Assembly: GCA_029260415.1 (NCBI GenBank) | Contig: JAJDDH010000122.1 | Span: forward strand, 1 to 15,766 | Length of the DNA: 15,766 nucleotides | DNA from: Phycisphaerales bacterium | Lineage (GTDB): Bacteria > Planctomycetota > Phycisphaerae > Phycisphaerales > UBA1924 | Direction: 5' to 3' | Part shown: piece by piece, positions 13,513-15,766 of the stretch | Numbering within the stretch: the first letter of the stretch is position 1 | Layout of the letters: each line of letters starts with the position of its first letter | Made by a program: the position numbers and the translations under genes | Notes under the pieces: model-generated | What the model saw: only the letters and a program-made list of their open reading frames with translations | What the model was told of the DNA's origin: nothing | Database searches by the model: none

Positions 13513-14847
13513 TCACACACGGGAGGCGCGCATCGAGCTCGGGTCGAACGTGTACGCGTGCCCGTCCCACATCGCCCGCGTCGCCAGATCCACCGCGACC
13601 ATCACCTTCGAGGCCAGGTCGATGTTCGACACCGCCGGCTTGCGGCTGCGGATGCACTCGAGCCAGTTCAGCCGCAGGTAGTCCTGGTCGTTGTCGATGT
13701 TCGTGCCCGTGAGCGTCTCGGCGTCCACGTCGTCGGCGTACGCCCGCTCCGGGCGGATCACGCAGTTGCGCGAGCCCAGATAGATATTCGCCCGGTCACC
13801 CCGGATCATCGTCTCCAGCCCGACCTCGTTGTTGGTCGCGCCCGCGACGATCATCGTGTGCCCGTCCTCGAACTGGACGGTCAGGTTGACCTGGTCGTGG
13901 TTCTCCATGTTCGTGTCGATCAGGTGGGCGCCAGTGGCGACAACCTTCACGGGCCAGCCCGCGTCGAGCGCGTGGATCATGGGCGTCATCTCGTGCACGA
14001 GCAGGTCGCCGATGATGCCCGTGGAGAAGTCCCGGTAGCGCCGCCAGCGGATGTACACTTTCGGGTCCCACTCGCGCGGGCCCAGGTGTCCGCACCAGGC
14101 GTCCCAGTCCAGGTTCACGCCGGGCTTCCAGTTCTCGTCGATGCCGTAGTAGTTCCACTCGCCGTTGGGTGAGTTGCGGCAGTAGCTCGTCTGGCTCCAG
14201 AGGGCCTTGCCGATCTTGCCGTCCTTGATCGCCTGGCGGGCGCTGACGTACTTGGGCAGGATCATCTTCTGGGTGCCGACCTGGAAGATCCGGTCCGGGT
14301 TGCCCAGCACGACCTTGCGAACGTCCATCGCCTGATCCAAGTTCAGGGTCATGGGCTTCTCGCAGTACACGTCCTTGCCCGCCGTCAGCGAGTCGATCGC
14401 GTGCTGCGCGTGCCAGTGCTCGGGACTGGCGATGAGCACGCCGTGGATGTCATCGCGCTCGATCATGTCGCGGTAGTTGCGGTAGGCCTGGACCGTGTCC
14501 TTGCCCTGCTTCTCCTCGATGACGCGCTTCCCGCGGGCCGCGTGGAGGTCGTTGACGTCCGCGACCGCGACGATCTGCACGTTCGCCCGTCCGTCCTTGG
14601 CAAACGTCGAGAAGGCCTGGCAATGCCCGGTGCCCATCCCACCCGGGCCGATGACCGCCATCCGGATCGGCTCGTCGGCGCTGGGGGGCTTGGTCTTGCC
14701 CTTGGCAACGCTCGGGAGCAGGCCCGCCGAGGCGCCAGACGAGGCCGCGCTGAGCACGGCGCCCGCCCCGGCCATCGCCGCGGCCTTGCCGAGGAAGGCC
14801 CGCCGGGATTCGCTGGTGGTCACACCGTCACTTCGCTGGTCCGTCAT
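13513..14847 (-). CDS. Gfo/Idh/MocA-family oxidoreductase, Tat-exported, intact EKP
   Basis: A 444-residue NAD(P)-dependent dehydrogenase-like protein. ATG 14847 is chosen because GGAG lies 6 nt before it (14857-14854); ATG 14853 would sit directly against GGAG. The N-terminus is a classic Tat signal with Arg15-Arg16 (SRRAFLGK), followed by an Ala-rich stretch to about residue 45. The Rossmann motif GPGGMG is at 67-72, then VADVND. ASPEHWHAQHA leads to the catalytic CEKP with Lys164. The C-terminal half shows the planctomycete-type pattern WDAWCGHLGP and GDLLVHEMTPMIHAL, where a histidine is expected to help catalysis. Unlike its neighbour, it keeps the catalytic lysine. Planctomycete genomes hold many such exported paralogues, usually of unknown sugar specificity. 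It follows the permease gene by 88 bp, with its own possible promoter, and precedes the ApbE gene. Confidence 0.94.
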   Translation of the reverse strand: MTDQRSDGVTTSESRRAFLGKAAAMAGAGAVLSAASSGASAGLLPSVAKGKTKPPSADEPIRMAVIGPGGMGTGHCQAFSTFAKDGRANVQIVAVADVNDLHAARGKRVIEEKQGKDTVQAYRNYRDMIERDDIHGVLIASPEHWHAQHAIDSLTAGKDVYCEKPMTLNLDQAMDVRKVVLGNPDRIFQVGTQKMILPKYVSARQAIKDGKIGKALWSQTSYCRNSPNGEWNYYGIDENWKPGVNLDWDAWCGHLGPREWDPKVYIRWRRYRDFSTGIIGDLLVHEMTPMIHALDAGWPVKVVATGAHLIDTNMENHDQVNLTVQFEDGHTMIVAGATNNEVGLETMIRGDRANIYLGSRNCVIRPERAYADDVDAETLTGTNIDNDQDYLRLNWLECIRSRKPAVSNIDLASKVMVAVDLATRAMWDGHAYTFDPSSMRASRV

Positions 14848-14879
14848 CTTCATCTCCAGAATGTCCCATGAGAGCGTGC

Positions 14880-14908
14880 AGCCTAGCGGATCCTTCGCTC
14901 GGCGCACA
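14880..14908 (-). promoter_or_regulatory. Possible promoter before the EKP Gfo/Idh gene
   Basis: On the minus strand TGTGCG (14908-14903), a 17-bp spacer and TAGGCT (14885-14880) lie in the 88-bp gap after the permease gene. A start about 7 nt further on would give a leader of about 26 nt containing the GGAG site. If real, the genes downstream can be expressed without the permease. Confidence 0.3.
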
Positions 14909-14935
14909 CCCCCCTCACCAACATCCGCAGTCTCA

Positions 14936-15766
14936 TCACGCCGCCGAGTACGCCTCGCCGGGCTCGGGTTCGCTCCCCGTCCGCTCGAACCGCCCCCGCC
15001 TGGGGTAGAACACGAACAGCACGACCAGGCAGCCCATCGCCATCCACATCGGGACGCTGAAGAGCTTCGAGTAGTTGGTGACCTGGACCGCGTCGCCCCC
15101 ACCTTCGGGGATGACACTGTCGGTCGCCCATGAACCGACAACACTGGTCGCAAACCAGCTCCCGACGATGATCCCGATGCCGACGATCACCAGATTGAAC
15201 AGGTTCTGAGCGCTGGCGCGGACGTCCCCGCTTGTCTCCTCGTCCACGACCATGAACGCTACGAAGATGAAGCACCCGAAGCAGAATCCATGCAGCGCAA
15301 CGCCCGCGATCGCGACCACCACCTCGGGCACACCCAGCGTGCCCGAGATCGCCGGCATGTACGCGAACAACGCCATCCGCACGGCGTACGCCACGATCCC
15401 CACCGCAAGCAGCGACTTTCGAGACACGCGCTTGGCGAACAGCGGGATCAGCGCCAGCACCGCGATCTCGGTCATCTGACCGATCGTCATCAGCCCACCG
15501 CCGCCCACGCCCAGCACACTATTAATTGAGTCGGAGATCGCCGATCCGCCAGCGTCGTTCTGGACCATGGTCAGGAACTGCGAGGTGTGCACAAAGTAGA
15601 ACTGGTGGATCACCGAGATCGGGACGGCGAGCAGGAACAGCGTCACCAGCGGCTGGCGCCGGACCTCCCGGATCGCCTCGACCACGGCGTTCGACTGCTT
15701 CGCGTTCTTCGCAGGCGGCGTGTGCGGCAGCGTCTGGCAGTACAGTCCCATCACCAGACCCAACGC
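14936..15766 (-). CDS. MFS permease, nucleoside:H+ symporter-like (cut by window end)
   Basis: The last 276 codons of a gene whose start lies beyond the right edge; the frame is open to the final base and ends at TGA 14938-14936. The seen part holds a cytoplasmic loop with LPHTPP, then VVEAIREVRRQPLVTLFLLAVPISVIHQFYFVHTSQFL, split here as a loop helix and the first helix of the second half. About five further hydrophobic segments follow, making the C-terminal six-helix half of an MFS carrier. The LPHTPP loop and the FYFVHTSQFL segment fit the nucleoside:H+ symporter family (NupG/XapB-like, PF03825), which planctomycetes often place beside Gfo/Idh genes. It should bring a nucleoside or sugar-like solute into the cell. 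The C-terminus is short, charged and cytoplasmic. The substrate is inferred from family alone. Confidence 0.85.
   Translation of the reverse strand, partial: ALGLVMGLYCQTLPHTPPAKNAKQSNAVVEAIREVRRQPLVTLFLLAVPISVIHQFYFVHTSQFLTMVQNDAGGSAISDSINSVLGVGGGGLMTIGQMTEIAVLALIPLFAKRVSRKSLLAVGIVAYAVRMALFAYMPAISGTLGVPEVVVAIAGVALHGFCFGCFIFVAFMVVDEETSGDVRASAQNLFNLVIVGIGIIVGSWFATSVVGSWATDSVIPEGGGDAVQVTNYSKLFSVPMWMAMGCLVVLFVFYPRRGRFERTGSEPEPGEAYSAA

Noticed and set aside
14718..14772. SSGAS-like stretch in the Tat signal of the EKP Gfo/Idh protein as an FMN acceptor site
   Set aside because: The required Asp three residues before the Ser/Thr is absent, and the stretch would be removed with the signal peptide.
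14854..15153. A 100-residue N-terminal extension of the EKP Gfo/Idh frame
   Set aside because: It overlaps the permease gene in another frame and would bury the Tat signal; GGAG before ATG 14847 marks the start.

Overview
The window is GC-rich, gene-dense bacterial DNA that looks like a planctomycete, most likely Phycisphaerae-like. The pointers are an ECF-type sigma factor beside a Ser/Thr kinase with TPR repeats, Tat-exported Gfo/Idh/MocA oxidoreductases with a Tat-exported TIM-barrel isomerase, and a secreted protein ending in a VPAPAS...RRRR sorting-like tail. The assignment rests on gene content only; there is no rRNA or other phylogenetic marker. No tRNA, rRNA, CRISPR array, insertion sequence or phage gene was seen.

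Layout, left part (1-6272). The + strand starts with the 3' end of a dihydroorotase gene. It overlaps by ATGA the start of a P1B-type metal ATPase with the TPCP and QExxD signature of the P1B-5 (Ni/Fe/Co-like) group. NAD-dependent glyceraldehyde-3-phosphate dehydrogenase follows and ends in a strong intrinsic terminator. After an unusually AT-rich leader comes a secreted jelly-roll-like protein with a PEP-CTERM-like tail. A minus-strand lipoprotein of unknown role then faces, across about 100 bp, a divergent secreted protein of unknown role that carries an HxHxxxH motif.

Middle (6273-9656). An ECF-like sigma factor on + and a transmembrane Ser/Thr kinase-TPR protein on - converge with only 3 bp between their stop codons. 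They are probably a signalling pair. The kinase start faces a divergent gene across about 160 bp.

Right part (9657-15766). A Tat-exported sugar-isomerase-like TIM barrel (+) ends inside the stop codon of the last gene of a minus-strand cluster. Read in its own direction, that cluster is: nucleoside:H+ symporter-like MFS permease (cut by the window edge), Tat-exported Gfo/Idh oxidoreductase with an intact EKP motif, ApbE-type FMN transferase, a second Tat-exported Gfo/Idh oxidoreductase whose EKP is EAP, and a four-helix membrane protein with one CxxCH heme c motif. Tight spacing, including a GTGA overlap, suggests one or two operons. As inference, this could be an uptake and periplasmic oxidation or isomerisation module for a sugar, polyol or nucleoside, with the heme protein as a possible electron exit. 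Its substrate cannot be read from the sequence.
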